Assembly: GCA_963729445.1 (NCBI GenBank)
Contig: CAVSNU010000003.1
Location: 1-64,000 of the forward strand
Direction: 5' to 3'
DNA from: JACCZH01 sp963729445
GTDB lineage: Bacteria > Chloroflexota > Chloroflexia > Thermomicrobiales > CFX8
DNA length: 64,000 nucleotides
The position numbers and the translations under genes are program-made. Below the pieces are notes generated by a model. The model made no database searches. It was not told the DNA's origin and saw only the letters and a program-made list of their open reading frames with translations. Below, one piece after another: positions 47,461 through 57,401 of this stretch (position 1 is the first letter of the stretch; each line of letters starts with the position of its first letter).

Positions 47461-48728
47461 TGAACGCCATCAAACTCGTTGTCGTCGCCGGCGTCATTCT
47501 GATTCTGTCGCAGCTAAACGAGTGGGAGATTCTGGACAAGGTCTTCTTCACGGTTATCGGCATTATCCTGGTTGCCTGGCTCTGGAGCTGGTTCAGCCTG
47601 CGGGATGTGACGGTTATCCGCGAGACCAAGGCAGACCGTGCCCAGGTCGGCCAGACGTTCATGGAACGCATCCGTGTGATGAATACGGGCCGGTTCTCGA
47701 AGCTATGGGTCGAGATTATTGACCAGTCTGACATGCCGGGACACAAGGTGTCGAAAGTCGTTCACCTCGGGCCGAACGACTCGCAGCGCTGGCGCGCCGA
47801 GACGACTTGCGCCCGTCGTGGACGCTTCCGCATCGGGCCGCTGGTGCTGCGTAGTGGAGACCCGTTCGGTCTGTTTCCGAGATTCCAGGTCATTCCGGAC
47901 ACCGACGATCTACTCGTGTATCCGGCGACGGTGGACATGAGCGCGTTCGCCTTGCCCGTCGGCAGTCTGCCGGGCGGCTCGGCTATCCAGAAACGCACCC
48001 CATTTGTCACGCCCAATGCCGCGAGCGTTCGTGACTATTTCCCCGGCGACGCCTTTAACCGCATAGCGTGGCGAGCATCGGCCCGGACAAACAAGCTGAT
48101 GGTCAAGGAGTTTGAGCTTGACCCGACGGCGGACATCTGGATCGTCGTCGATATGCAGGCATCCGTTCAGGCCGGTGCGACTGGATCGGCGGCAATGCCA
48201 AACTTTCGAGGTGACGACGTACCCCTGTCCTTCTGGCTCGATTCGACTGAAGAGTACGGCGTGACGATTGCCGCTTCGCTGGCGCGCCATTTCTTGCAGC
48301 AGAATCGAAACGTCGGGCTGATCAGCAACTCCGCCCACACGATCGTGATGGCGGCGGACCGCGGTGGGCGACAGATGTTCAAGATTCTGGAACAGCTCGC
48401 CGTTGTGCGTGCAGACGGCACGACACCATTTGGCGAGCTGCTGATGGCGGAGAGTGGACTCTTTAATCGCAATAGCACGCTGATCACGATCACGTCGTCT
48501 ACCAACGAAGAATGGGCACACAGCTTGATCGAGATCGTGAGCCGAGGCGTGCAGTCGGTGGCAGTCATCGTCGAGCCGAGCACGTTCGGCTCTGGTGATT
48601 CGGCGTTGTTCGTCGTTAGTGACCTGGCGTCGATGGGTATTCCGACGTATCTGGTGAAATATGGCGATGACATCAGCCGAGCGTTGGCGAGCTATTCGGC
48701 GTCATCCCCGGGGGCACCGCGGTCGTGA
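47460..48728 (+). CDS. DUF58-domain membrane protein
   Basis: Two membrane segments near the N-terminus (LVVVAGVILILSQLNEW, VFFTVIGIILVAWLWSWF) precede an immunoglobulin-like region (RGRFRIGPLVLRSGDPFGLF) and the DUF58 core FPGDAFNRIAWRASARTNKL, a degenerate VWA fold. DUF58 proteins are regular partners of MoxR ATPases and TgpA transglutaminases; the biochemical role is unproven. It is coupled to moxR and, by a GTGA overlap, to the next gene. Confidence 0.92.
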   Translation: MNAIKLVVVAGVILILSQLNEWEILDKVFFTVIGIILVAWLWSWFSLRDVTVIRETKADRAQVGQTFMERIRVMNTGRFSKLWVEIIDQSDMPGHKVSKVVHLGPNDSQRWRAETTCARRGRFRIGPLVLRSGDPFGLFPRFQVIPDTDDLLVYPATVDMSAFALPVGSLPGGSAIQKRTPFVTPNAASVRDYFPGDAFNRIAWRASARTNKLMVKEFELDPTADIWIVVDMQASVQAGATGSAAMPNFRGDDVPLSFWLDSTEEYGVTIAASLARHFLQQNRNVGLISNSAHTIVMAADRGGRQMFKILEQLAVVRADGTTPFGELLMAESGLFNRNSTLITITSSTNEEWAHSLIEIVSRGVQSVAVIVEPSTFGSGDSALFVVSDLASMGIPTYLVKYGDDISRALASYSASSPGAPRS

Positions 48729-49913
48729 AACGCGCGCTGATCTGGATCGTTCTCACCCTGCTCACCCTCACGGGCGTGGGCGGCGTCATAGGCTACGTTG
48801 TCGCGCTGTTCTACGAGTCGGATACGGATCGACTCGTCACCGACTATGGCGCGCTAGCCGCCTTCTCGGCTGTCGCCGCGATCGCCGGGGGGTTGTCGTT
48901 ACTCGCCATAATGGGGCGGCTCCCACGGACAGTGCGGTTGCCCAACGAATGGCTCTCGCTGAGCCTCTTCGTCCTGGTCATCGGTGCGGGGTTTGCAAGT
49001 GTCTACTATGATCGCTACCTGGCTCTTGCGCCGTTGCTCGCGATTATCGCCGCTGTGGCGCTGTTCGGGTTCATGGCGACGCGTGATCTTGCGCTGGACT
49101 CCCGACAGTAGGGTTGACGGCCGCGGGTTCATTCTGCCGGCCGTCTGGGGGATGGTCGGGGCACCCTTGACCGCGGTGGTCGCCCAGATGGGGACGCTCG
49201 TCATGCTGGTGTCCGCTGGCGTTGCCGGCCTCTACCTGGCGGACCCAAGCGCCATCGACAACGTCGACGAGTGGCTTGCGGAGGCGTCTGAGCTGACCGA
49301 CCTGAGCATTATTCAGACACCGACGATCGCGTTTGGCGCGCTGTCGATGCTCGGAGTAGCAGCTCCGCTGACGGAGGAGCTGGCGAAGTTCCTCGGCGTC
49401 TATCTCGTTTTCCGGAACAGAGCCGCGACAAAGTTGGGGCTGTTCGCGGCTGGGGCCGCAGCGGGCCTCGGCTTCGCGGTCGTCGAGACATTGGGCTACG
49501 CGCTTATGGCGCTCGACCAGTGGCCGCAGGTGATGCTTCTCCGGGCGCCGGTCGCGTTTATCCACGTGGCAGCCACGACAATGGTGGCACTTGGTTGGTA
49601 CAAACAACGGGAGTCGGGAGGATACTGGCTGGCCGGTTTCTTCGTCTTATCCGTGCTCCTTCACGGCGCCTGGAACTCCTTGTTCGTGTCGTTGCTGATT
49701 CTGGCGGGCGGTATCGAGACGCCGGACGCAATCGAACCGTGGACGGCCCTCATGACGCTGGTGGTGGTGAGTGCGATGGGCGGGGTCTTCGTGGCCGCCG
49801 TCATGTGGATCGTGAGTAACGCGCGCCGGTTGGGCCGCGAGGCTGCGGCAGCACGACAGCCGGGCGCCGGCGCACCGGTGCCGGTTGGCGTCGCGCGGGC
49901 GTCGTCTTACTGA
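48725..49913 (+). CDS. PrsW-like intramembrane glutamic protease, probable frameshift near 49096
   Basis: Two overlapping frames form one protein. The first (GTG 48725) gives three membrane helices ending FGFMATRDL; removing one G near 49096 continues it as RWTPDSRVDGRGFILPAVWG, followed by further helices. The second part has PrsW hallmarks: PLTEELAKFLGVYLVFR with the paired Glu, GLGFAVVETLGYAL and LLHGAWNSLF with the His. PrsW family enzymes cleave membrane anti-sigma factors. If the frameshift is real, a GTG at 49083 could start a separate gene. It lies in the MoxR-DUF58-TgpA operon. Confidence 0.75.
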
Positions 49914-49968
49914 CCGCAGCGGGACGCGAACAACGCTTTCGGAACAGAACCTCATGGAGGATTACACG

Positions 49969-52629
49969 ATGTCACGGTTTATGATCCGAGAAGGCTGGTC
50001 CACGGTCCTGCTGACGGCCATGGTGGTGTGGTTGTCAGTCTGGTCAATCCAACAGGCCGACTGGGCCGATAACCTCGGCGTTCTCAACTGGATCATGTTC
50101 GCCGGCCTCGTCTCCGGGTTCGTCGTGTCCAAGTGGCGTCAGGTTCCGTCAGCGGTACTGCACCTGACAGGCATGACGGTAGGTGTTCTCGCCGTCACGT
50201 TGGGTGTCACGAGTTATCTCAACGACTCCATAGGTAGCAGGCGCGAGAAACTTTCGTGGTTATTGGACCGCGCCGGGGGCTGGTTGAACCAGGTGGTGAG
50301 CGGCGAGGCTGCCGACGATCTCTATATTTTCGTTGTCTTCATCTGCGCGATGACGTTTCTACTGGCCTATGCCTCGATGTGGTTCGTCTTGCGGGCGCGC
50401 TGGATCTGGGCGGCGCTCGTGTTTCCCGGGCTCGTTCTTCTGATCAACCTGGGCTACAGCCAACGGGTACCCGATAGCCTCGTCGTGCTCTATCTGTTCG
50501 TGTCCATTGTCTTGCTGGCGCGCTTCTACTTGCTCCAGCGTGAGACCAACTGGCGGCGTGGCCGTGTGGAGTTTCCCACGACGCTGCCCTGGCGCGGGAT
50601 GTGGGTCGGTAGTTACCTCGCCCTCTTCGTCCTTATCTTCGGCTGGGCCGTGCCGGTCAGCGCCAAAAGCGAGACGCTCAATACCGTCTGGCGCGACGTC
50701 GACGGTCCCTGGCGGTCGGTTGAAAACCAGTTCAACGACTGGTTCACCGGCTTGCGCGGCCCGGGCGGAAGAGGTATTGGTGGCTTCGCGAGCTTTGCTG
50801 ATAGCTTCGACCTCGGTGGGCCGTTGCAGTTAAGCGAATCACCGGTCGTGCTCGTTGACGGTCCGGGTGGTGCGCCGTACCTGGTAGCGCATCGGTATAA
50901 CGACTATACCGGCCGTGGTTGGGAATCCGACGTCAACAAGATCCACCCCGACAGCGATGGCTCAGCGACGTTCATCGCCCCCCAGATCGAGCTGAACCCT
51001 GGCGAGTCAGTCCCGGTGTCCGGGCGCTTCTCGGAGGAGCGCGATCGCACAGAGTACACAATGGAGCTCCAGCGAACCCGCGGTGGCCTCATGTTTGCTC
51101 CCGAGCTGTTCGTCGGCTCTGACCTGCGCACGAACCTTGTGCTGTCCTGGAACCAGGTAGAGGAGACCGTCGAGGTTCATCAGATTACGCCTGACGATGT
51201 TCCAACAGAGCTGGCAACCATCGTCTCGATGTTGCAGGAAGTTGATTTTACGCCGCCACCTCCACCCGAGCCGACGCCTGATCCCAACGCTACAACGACT
51301 CCCGAGGGTGAGGCAACGGAGGTGACGCCGACTCCGTCTCCAACTCCTGAAGTCGCTCAGTATGCTCTTCCAGAGCCTCGCGAGATCCAGGCTGAACGCG
51401 CTCGCCTGAGCGAACGACAAATCGTCGTGAGCTACGCGATCGATCCTTCTACGTACCGCGTCTCGACCATGACGTACAGCGGAGCCTTCCCTGCGTATGA
51501 CGATGTTGAAGCCGTGTACGCCCGTGACGGGTTAGAAAAGGGCAGTAGCTACGACGTTGAAACGCTGACTACCAACGTCACGAACGAGCAACTTCGTCTA
51601 GCGGGTCAGCGCTATCCAGCGTCGGTCACGTCGCGGTACCTCCATCTGCCGGACACCGTCACGCAGCGCACGCGAGACCTGGCACGCGAGATCACGTCTA
51701 ATACGACCAATGCCTATGACGCCGCCAAGGGGATCGAGACATATCTGCGCACGACGATCGCGTATAGCGAGAACATTCCCTTCCCGCCTCCTGAGGTTGA
51801 CGTCGTCGACCATGTCCTCTTCACCGACCAGCGAGGCTACTGCGAGTACTACGCTTCCGCATTTATCGTGATGATGCGTTCTATCGGTATTCCGGCTCGC
51901 ATGGCTGTGGGATTCTTCCCGACGGACGAGGAAGAGGACGGCGGCTACTTGTATCGCGAGCTCAACGCGCACGCCTGGCCCGAGGTCTACTTCGAGGGCT
52001 ACGGCTGGATCGGCTTCGAGCCGACGGCCGCGCGTGCCGAAGTGTCTCGCGTGCCGGTGGAGTCGCAAGGCGGAACCCCGGGCCGTCGCGGAGAAGCACT
52101 GCCGCCCGGGGAAGGCAGACTGAGCGATGCCTCGTTTGAGGACCTGCAATTCCTTGAGCAGAATGAAGGATTACCCACGGGGACCGGCGCCTTCGGTGAT
52201 GCAGATCAGGGTATCTCCACCCGCCAGATCGTCTCTCGTGCGGTCATTGGCGGACTCATGTTGCTCACCGTCGTCGTCTTGTTCCTGTGGCTGCGTGGTA
52301 TGCGCGGGCTCACTCCAACTCATCAGTTCTACGCCAAGCTTTCGCGGGGCGCGGGTTGGGGAGGCGTGAGGCGCCATCCTTCAATGACTCCCCACGAATA
52401 CGCCGGTACGGTTAGTAAGGCCGTTCCCGGCAGCCGTGGACCGGCGCTGTTTCTGACAGATCTCTACGTGCAGGAAACGTACGGGCGGCGTAAGCTGGCT
52501 CAGTCTGAGATATTGCGAGCCCGGCAGGCATGGTTGAGACTGCGCGGCGTGCTGTTCAAGCACTTCTTTGTCCGTTTGCGGCCGTGGGGCCGCCGTTCAC
52601 CGGCAGGCAGCGACGAGAACGACTGGTAG
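49969..52629 (+). CDS. TgpA-like membrane transglutaminase
   Basis: About six membrane helices fill the first 220 residues, then an extracytoplasmic region with a proline/threonine linker (PPPPPEPTPDPNATTTPEGE), then a transglutaminase core: catalytic Cys in DQRGYCEYYASAFIVMMRSI, GIPARMAVGFFP, His in LNAHAWPEVYFEGYGW and Glu in GFEPTAAR at the usual Asp position. One more helix and a DUF4129-like C-terminus follow. Start ATG 49969 has GGAGG upstream; an in-frame extension into prsW is rejected. Substrate unknown; the family occurs with MoxR and DUF58 genes. Confidence 0.93.
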   Translation: MSRFMIREGWSTVLLTAMVVWLSVWSIQQADWADNLGVLNWIMFAGLVSGFVVSKWRQVPSAVLHLTGMTVGVLAVTLGVTSYLNDSIGSRREKLSWLLDRAGGWLNQVVSGEAADDLYIFVVFICAMTFLLAYASMWFVLRARWIWAALVFPGLVLLINLGYSQRVPDSLVVLYLFVSIVLLARFYLLQRETNWRRGRVEFPTTLPWRGMWVGSYLALFVLIFGWAVPVSAKSETLNTVWRDVDGPWRSVENQFNDWFTGLRGPGGRGIGGFASFADSFDLGGPLQLSESPVVLVDGPGGAPYLVAHRYNDYTGRGWESDVNKIHPDSDGSATFIAPQIELNPGESVPVSGRFSEERDRTEYTMELQRTRGGLMFAPELFVGSDLRTNLVLSWNQVEETVEVHQITPDDVPTELATIVSMLQEVDFTPPPPPEPTPDPNATTTPEGEATEVTPTPSPTPEVAQYALPEPREIQAERARLSERQIVVSYAIDPSTYRVSTMTYSGAFPAYDDVEAVYARDGLEKGSSYDVETLTTNVTNEQLRLAGQRYPASVTSRYLHLPDTVTQRTRDLAREITSNTTNAYDAAKGIETYLRTTIAYSENIPFPPPEVDVVDHVLFTDQRGYCEYYASAFIVMMRSIGIPARMAVGFFPTDEEEDGGYLYRELNAHAWPEVYFEGYGWIGFEPTAARAEVSRVPVESQGGTPGRRGEALPPGEGRLSDASFEDLQFLEQNEGLPTGTGAFGDADQGISTRQIVSRAVIGGLMLLTVVVLFLWLRGMRGLTPTHQFYAKLSRGAGWGGVRRHPSMTPHEYAGTVSKAVPGSRGPALFLTDLYVQETYGRRKLAQSEILRARQAWLRLRGVLFKHFFVRLRPWGRRSPAGSDENDW

Positions 52630-52635
52630 GCACGG

Positions 52636-53556
52636 ATGGGACGCATCATCGCGATCGGGATGTCAAATACCGACCTGGTATGTCGCACGTCGCGTTTACC
52701 CAGACCGGGAGAGACGGTCGCTGGCGAGTCGCTGGAGACCTTCGCGGGCGGCAAGGGTGCGAATCAGGCCGTAGCCGCTTCGCGCGCAGGCGCCTGCGTC
52801 TTGTTTGCCGGTGCCGTGGGCGACGATGCCTTTAGCGCTGCACGACTCGTCGATCTACAGGCGGCCGGCGTCGATGTGTCGTTGACCCAGACCATCAGCG
52901 AGGCGTCCTCGGGCATCGCGATCATCGTGGTGGATGACCGTGGAGAAAACCAGATTGTCACCGCTGCCGGAGCGAACGATCTCGTCGACAGTGACGAGCT
53001 GATCGCCAACCTCGGCGGTCACACCTACGACGTCGCGCTGATGACCTGGGAACTGCTGGTTGAGACCAGCCGGGCCATCCTCAACGCCCTCGACCCAGCG
53101 TGCCCCATTGTGCTGAACGTGGCGCCGTTCGATAGCTCCATACACGACCTCTTTCCGAACGATCGTCTGATCGTCGTCTGCAACGCGATCGAAGCAGCCG
53201 AGTTGGTGGGGCGGGAGGTGTCGCGCGATGACGCGATCAATGCCGCTCGCGAGATTCAGGCGCTCGGTTGCCGGGCGGTCGTGCTGACGCTTGGGGCATC
53301 AGGCGCAGTAGGTGTGGACGCGGACGAGAATTGGGCGGTACGTGCGCCCGTTGTTCCGGTTGTCGACACAACGGGCGCAGGCGACGCCTTTTGCGGAGCG
53401 TTCGCTGCCTGGGTGGCAGAGGGAGCTACCCTCGAAGAGGCTACCAGAGCCGGAGTAGCTGCCGGGTCCTGTGCCGTCAGCCGTGCAGGCGCGCAACCCT
53501 CTTTGCCAGGGCGCGAGGACATCCTTAACGGGATGAAGCAGATCGACACCATCTAG
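52636..53556 (+). CDS. rbsK: ribokinase
   Basis: A PfkB-family sugar kinase of 306 residues: MGRIIAIGMSNTDLV, the substrate motif ETFAGGKGANQAVAASRAGA, the lid region GIAIIVVDDRGENQIVTAAG, and the ATP/catalytic motif VVDTTGAGDAFCGAFAAWVA with its Asp base. This matches ribokinase (D-ribose to ribose 5-phosphate), though related sugars are possible. It starts 6 bases after the TgpA stop and may be its last operon member; no ribose transporter is near. Confidence 0.9.
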   Translation: MGRIIAIGMSNTDLVCRTSRLPRPGETVAGESLETFAGGKGANQAVAASRAGACVLFAGAVGDDAFSAARLVDLQAAGVDVSLTQTISEASSGIAIIVVDDRGENQIVTAAGANDLVDSDELIANLGGHTYDVALMTWELLVETSRAILNALDPACPIVLNVAPFDSSIHDLFPNDRLIVVCNAIEAAELVGREVSRDDAINAAREIQALGCRAVVLTLGASGAVGVDADENWAVRAPVVPVVDTTGAGDAFCGAFAAWVAEGATLEEATRAGVAAGSCAVSRAGAQPSLPGREDILNGMKQIDTI

Positions 53557-53567
53557 CGGAAGGCGGA

Positions 53568-55163
53568 CTACGCGCGGTGGATGGTTCGCATTCCGTTGAG
53601 CCTCTCCTCAGAGAAGTCGACGGCACTGCTCGGCGCGTTTTCGTACACGTCGGCAGAAGGTATGTAGTAATCCTGCGACGGTGACACGCGATACTGTCGA
53701 TCTACGGCCAACCGCAAGAACGAATCAGTCCACCAGAAGACGTCGGATCGCTCCACCGTGCGCCGCAGCTGGCGCATGCGTGAGCGTCGCTCCGTGCCTG
53801 TCATGACGTAGGCGCGGTACATGGCATCCGCTGTCCCGATGACATCGTGGGGGTTGACCAGCAACGCACCGCGCCGCAGCTGGGCCGCGCTGCCGGCAAA
53901 CTCACTCAGCAAGAGCACACCGTTCTCATCGACATTCGAGGCGCAGAACTCCTTCGCGATGAGGTTCATGCCATCCTTGAGTGGGGTGACCAGGCTGATA
54001 TCGGAGGCCCGATAATAGGCGACTAGCTCGGTCTCCGAGAGGGACCGGAAGAGGTAGTGGACAGGCACCCAGCCCGGACGGGTGAACTCCCCGTTGATCT
54101 CGCTCACGAGGCGCTCGACGCTCTCCTTCATCGACTTGTATTCTGGAACATCTTCCCGGCTGGGAATCACAATCTGAATGAGCGAAACGTTCCCAATCAA
54201 TTCCGGGTAGCGTTCCAGCGCATTCTGAAAGGCGTAGAGCCGCTCCGGGATACCCTTGGTGTAGTCGAGCCGGTCAATGCCCAGGATGAGCTGGCTTCCG
54301 GGCATCTTGTCCCGCAGCATGTGGGTAACGCGCTCCGCCTCTTCGACACGCGCGCGGGAATCGAATCCGCGATAGTCGATACCGATCGGAAACGAGCCGA
54401 CGGCGACCTCGCGACCCATGACATCGATTACATAACTGTCTTCGCGGCGTGTAATGCGTGTGCCCTTGAGCATATGCCGCACGCAACTGATGAAATTACG
54501 CGTGTCGCGGATCGTTTGGAAACCGAGCGTGTCATAGTGCAACAGCGCCCGCAGGATCTGGAATCGCCACGGCAGTTTCACGAAGATATCGACCGGAGGG
54601 AAGGGGATGTGCAAAAAGTAGCCAAGGTTACGACGATCGCCAGTCGCTCGCAAATACTCAGCGACGAGCATCAGGTGGTAATCCTGTACCCAAACGAAGC
54701 TTCCCGGGTCCGAGCGTTCCTTGATAGCCTCGGCGAAACGCTGGTTTACGTCCTGGTAAGCCTTCCAGTAGCTCGGGTCAAAGTTGCAACGCGACACCAT
54801 GTCGTGAAAGAGTGGCCAGATAATCTCATTCGAGAAGCCGAAATAGTATTTCTCCACCTCTCGCGCCGTAAGCGGCACGGACTCCAGCAGGTAGCCGGCA
54901 CCGTCAGACGCGGACTCCAGCGCAGGAGCGACACCCGCCAGGTTTCCGCTCGCGCCGAGCCAGCCTATCCACTTGCCCTGGCGCTCCCGAAGGACATGCT
55001 CAAGCGAAGTGACAAGACCGCCGGAACCAGGCTTGATGTCCCATTGCCCACCGGGCTGGCGCGAGATGACGATTGGAAGCCGGTTTGATACGACGACCAA
55101 CTCACCGGTGTCAGTTGCGTTCTCTTCGATCGTTTTCACGAGTTCCCACGTTCCTGTATCCAC
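53568..55163 (-). CDS. otsA: alpha,alpha-trehalose-phosphate synthase
   Basis: GT20 glycosyltransferase joining UDP- (or GDP-) glucose and glucose 6-phosphate to trehalose 6-phosphate. Visible are VVVSNRLPIVISRQPGGQWD, GSGGLVTSLEHVL, FVWVQDYHLMLVAEYLRATG, the donor site GIDRLDYTKGIPERLYAFQN and TPLKDGMNLIAKEFCAS. 531 residues is slightly long because of a 15-residue N-terminal lead and a C-terminal tail. Its start overlaps the otsB end by 28 bases, so the pair is co-translated; product trehalose is a common osmo- and desiccation protectant. Confidence 0.96.
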   Translation of the reverse strand: MDTGTWELVKTIEENATDTGELVVVSNRLPIVISRQPGGQWDIKPGSGGLVTSLEHVLRERQGKWIGWLGASGNLAGVAPALESASDGAGYLLESVPLTAREVEKYYFGFSNEIIWPLFHDMVSRCNFDPSYWKAYQDVNQRFAEAIKERSDPGSFVWVQDYHLMLVAEYLRATGDRRNLGYFLHIPFPPVDIFVKLPWRFQILRALLHYDTLGFQTIRDTRNFISCVRHMLKGTRITRREDSYVIDVMGREVAVGSFPIGIDYRGFDSRARVEEAERVTHMLRDKMPGSQLILGIDRLDYTKGIPERLYAFQNALERYPELIGNVSLIQIVIPSREDVPEYKSMKESVERLVSEINGEFTRPGWVPVHYLFRSLSETELVAYYRASDISLVTPLKDGMNLIAKEFCASNVDENGVLLLSEFAGSAAQLRRGALLVNPHDVIGTADAMYRAYVMTGTERRSRMRQLRRTVERSDVFWWTDSFLRLAVDRQYRVSPSQDYYIPSADVYENAPSSAVDFSEERLNGMRTIHRA

Positions 55164-55963
55164 GTCTGGAGAAATCGAAGCACGTCAGCGCACGATGGCA
55201 AGGAACCGCGCGCGGCGGTTGTTGTACTCTGTTCGCCAACTCGGATACCGTATCCTCCTCCGTCCCGTAGGACTTTGAAGGCGTCTTCGTCAGTATCGTC
55301 GTCACCAATATAGACGGCCAGCGTGTCATCGGGGCAGTTTGAGAGAAACTCAGCGACCGCAACGCCCTTGTGCCGCCCCAGAGCTCGCATCTCTAACCCG
55401 CCATTGAACTGACGAACTTCAACCTTCGACGTATCTGCGTAGCTCAACCACTGCTGTGTGAGAGCACTCTCATGCTGCCGCGCATCAAGCCGGTCTAAAC
55501 CCCGGAAATGCGCCGCGACGGTCGCGATCTTGCGCTCCGCTCGCTGCGGACCAACGATCCTCCGCGCATCCAGCTCGGCACGGTCGAGGAGGGCGAGCTG
55601 AGCGTCGTCGACCAGCATCGCCTGGATGCCTTCACCTGCGGGTCGAATCTCGAATCCGTGGGTTCCAATGATCGTCACTCCGGGTTCAGGCATCAGAGAG
55701 AGGATCTCGGAGATGGGCCGTCCTGAAACCAACGCCACAAAGGTGTCGGTCTGGAGTCTGATGTCCTGAAGGGCTTCAACAATGCCTTCGACAGGCACCG
55801 CCTTGAGTCGGTCCTCATGGAATGGTGCGAGCGTGCCGTCATAATCGAGCAGCAACGCGACGTGTGGGGCATCATGGACCGTTTGCCAGAATCCCGGGAT
55901 ACCGACATCAAGAGATGAGGTTGTCGTTTCTATGTTCGCTTCAGCCACTGCAGGCGCCTCCAA
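55136..55963 (-). CDS. otsB: trehalose-6-phosphate phosphatase
   Basis: A HAD-superfamily phosphatase of 275 residues: the nucleophile motif LLLDYDGTLAPFHEDR, motif II Ser in ALVSGRPISEILSL, the family IIGTHGFEIRPAGEG, and the metal site VYIGDDDTDEDAFKVL. It releases trehalose from the OtsA product. otsB is upstream of otsA here and overlaps it. ATG 55963 is the first start; the 280 bases between it and tRNA-Ser hold nothing I recognise. Confidence 0.95.
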   Translation of the reverse strand: MEAPAVAEANIETTTSSLDVGIPGFWQTVHDAPHVALLLDYDGTLAPFHEDRLKAVPVEGIVEALQDIRLQTDTFVALVSGRPISEILSLMPEPGVTIIGTHGFEIRPAGEGIQAMLVDDAQLALLDRAELDARRIVGPQRAERKIATVAAHFRGLDRLDARQHESALTQQWLSYADTSKVEVRQFNGGLEMRALGRHKGVAVAEFLSNCPDDTLAVYIGDDDTDEDAFKVLRDGGGYGIRVGEQSTTTAARGSLPSCADVLRFLQTWIQERGNS

Positions 55964-56245
55964 CGGATTAAGGCGAACTCGCGCTGCATGAATTGTGCTG
56001 GTTGCTGATGGTCGAAACGTTATCAGCAGGTTAGAGCATCCTTGTCGCGGATTGAGTGCTCGCTACCCTGGCACAACATTCACCAGGCGCTGGATCGACA
56101 GGCCGGCCCGTGAACTCAGGCTACGCCGATTCAGTAGCTCAGAGCGACCGCTGGCGCGCTCGAGCTCCACGTGGGCCTGTGCGTCATAACACGCTAAGTG
56201 TACGACGCCGGAGAGAATATGCCTCGAACAGTGGGGTGCAGGGGG

Positions 56246-56336
56246 CGGAAGGGGTGGGATTCGAACCCACGAGGCGAGGGTTCCCGCCTACGCGATTTCC
56301 AGTCGCGCGCACTAGGCCAAACTATGCGACCCTTCC
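56246..56336 (-). tRNA. tRNA-Ser (anticodon GGA)
   Basis: The 91-base class II tRNA on the minus strand has acceptor arms GGAAGGG and CCCTTCC, anticodon stem GCGAC... with loop CTGGAAA, a long variable arm and T-loop TTCGAAT. CCA is not encoded. It is 21 bases from a second tRNA-Ser. Confidence 0.95.
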
Positions 56337-56353
56337 AGGCTGGCGAGGTCGCC

Positions 56354-56443
<90 letters not shown>

Positions 56444-56519
56444 ACCGTCAATTATACCGTCCGGACGGCCTCCGGCACAAACGATAAAGCCGAGCAAGCG
56501 ACAAGGTCCGTGGCGTCAC

Positions 56520-56594
56520 ATTGTACGCCCGGCAGGATTCGTTTGCGCGACGTTTTGGTCCACGGCCACACACTCTAACTCCTGAGCCAGGGCG
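56520..56594 (-). pseudogene. decayed tRNA-Arg copy
   Basis: An alignment without gaps, apart from one lost base in the acceptor, covers the whole length of the intact tRNA-Arg at 59592-59664. The first 18 bases (ATTGTACGCCCGGCAGGA on the plus strand) are identical, but the T-stem no longer pairs, the T-loop TTC motif is lost and the anticodon stem has a mismatch. It is therefore a pseudo-tRNA in the same orientation as the functional gene. Confidence 0.75.
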
Positions 56595-56924
56595 GTCATT
56601 GCGGCGAGCGTATGTGGTCTCCTGTGTGTTCCCGGCATTCGTCGTCAAGACGGCTCCAGAGGCGCGGTCTTACCCCTTACAAGCAAGGTGCATTGAACGC
56701 AGCAGACGCATTCGCGCCACCCGATTGAGTGGGTTAGCGAGTGCTGACATCCGTGCACGTGAAAACCACGGGGGACATGCTGAGATATCCGGCCATGTTG
56801 TCTGTGGTTGTCTACAGTGTGCTAACGTGGTTTTGAGTTGTGTCGCATTGTCGTGCCAGGCGCGGGCCGGATGGAAAGCCAGCCGCCACGAGGAACAGTG
56901 TTCGAGTCGCAGAGAGGTAGACCG

Positions 56925-57197
56925 ATGGAGGATAGACCCACGACTAGAGAGAGTGGCGGGGCAGACGAGAGAGAGCTTCGGCGTGAAATTGATGACTTGA
57001 GACGTGAGTTGGAAGTCCAGGGCGCGACACTCGCCGGGGTGGACGCGACGCTTGCAGCGACACAGGCCGGCCAGGCAGCGACAACGGCAGCTGTGCAACT
57101 CGGGATCATATCGACGATCGTCGTTGGATTTGTTGCGTTCGTCCTCGGCGTCTTCCTGGGTCTCGCTATCGGCGAGGACGATGATGATGACGACTAG
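56925..57197 (+). CDS. small coiled-coil membrane protein with an acidic tail
   Basis: The 90-residue product has a charged heptad-like region (ERELRREIDDLRRELEVQGA) predicted to coil, an Ala/Thr-rich stretch, one membrane helix (IISTIVVGFVAFVLGVFLGL) and the tail AIGEDDDDDD. AGAGAGGTAG precedes ATG 56925; the open frame extends upstream but without a ribosome site. I do not recognise a family. It lies alone between the decayed tRNA-Arg and the tRNA-Arg fragment, so it may be cargo of an integrated element. Confidence 0.65.
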   Translation: MEDRPTTRESGGADERELRREIDDLRRELEVQGATLAGVDATLAATQAGQAATTAAVQLGIISTIVVGFVAFVLGVFLGLAIGEDDDDDD

Positions 57198-57312
57198 TGA
57201 TCTGACAAGGGATAGCGAATTCCTGGGTACGTAACAACAGAACAACTCTTCTATTTGGAGTCCAGTAACGCCCCGTCACTCGCCGTGCGCTGCACAAACA
57301 ATCAGGTCATCA

Positions 57313-57362
57313 GCAAGCCTTTAGCCCCTGGCAGGGTATCCTGCCACGGGCTAAAGGTTTGC
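57313..57362. repeat. long imperfect inverted repeat
   Basis: Arms of 23 bases (57313-57335 and 57340-57362) match at 21 positions plus one G-U and enclose a 4-base loop. The core TTAGCCC/GGGCTAA suggests a REP-like element, and no T-run follows. It ends 39 bases before the tRNA-Arg fragment. The rest of 57198-57661 contains nothing else recognised. Confidence 0.65.
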
Positions 57363-57401
57363 TTCTAATGTGGTCTCGCGTCACGCCTACACACTGTTAT
57401 A

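Noticed and set aside
49083..49913. The PrsW-like C-terminal part as a separate gene starting at GTG 49083
   Set aside because: Removing one base near 49096 joins it smoothly to the preceding three-helix frame, and there is no ribosome site for the GTG; kept as an alternative only.
56520..56594. A second functional arginine tRNA
   Set aside because: The T-stem does not pair, the T-loop lacks its invariant bases and the anticodon stem has a mismatch.
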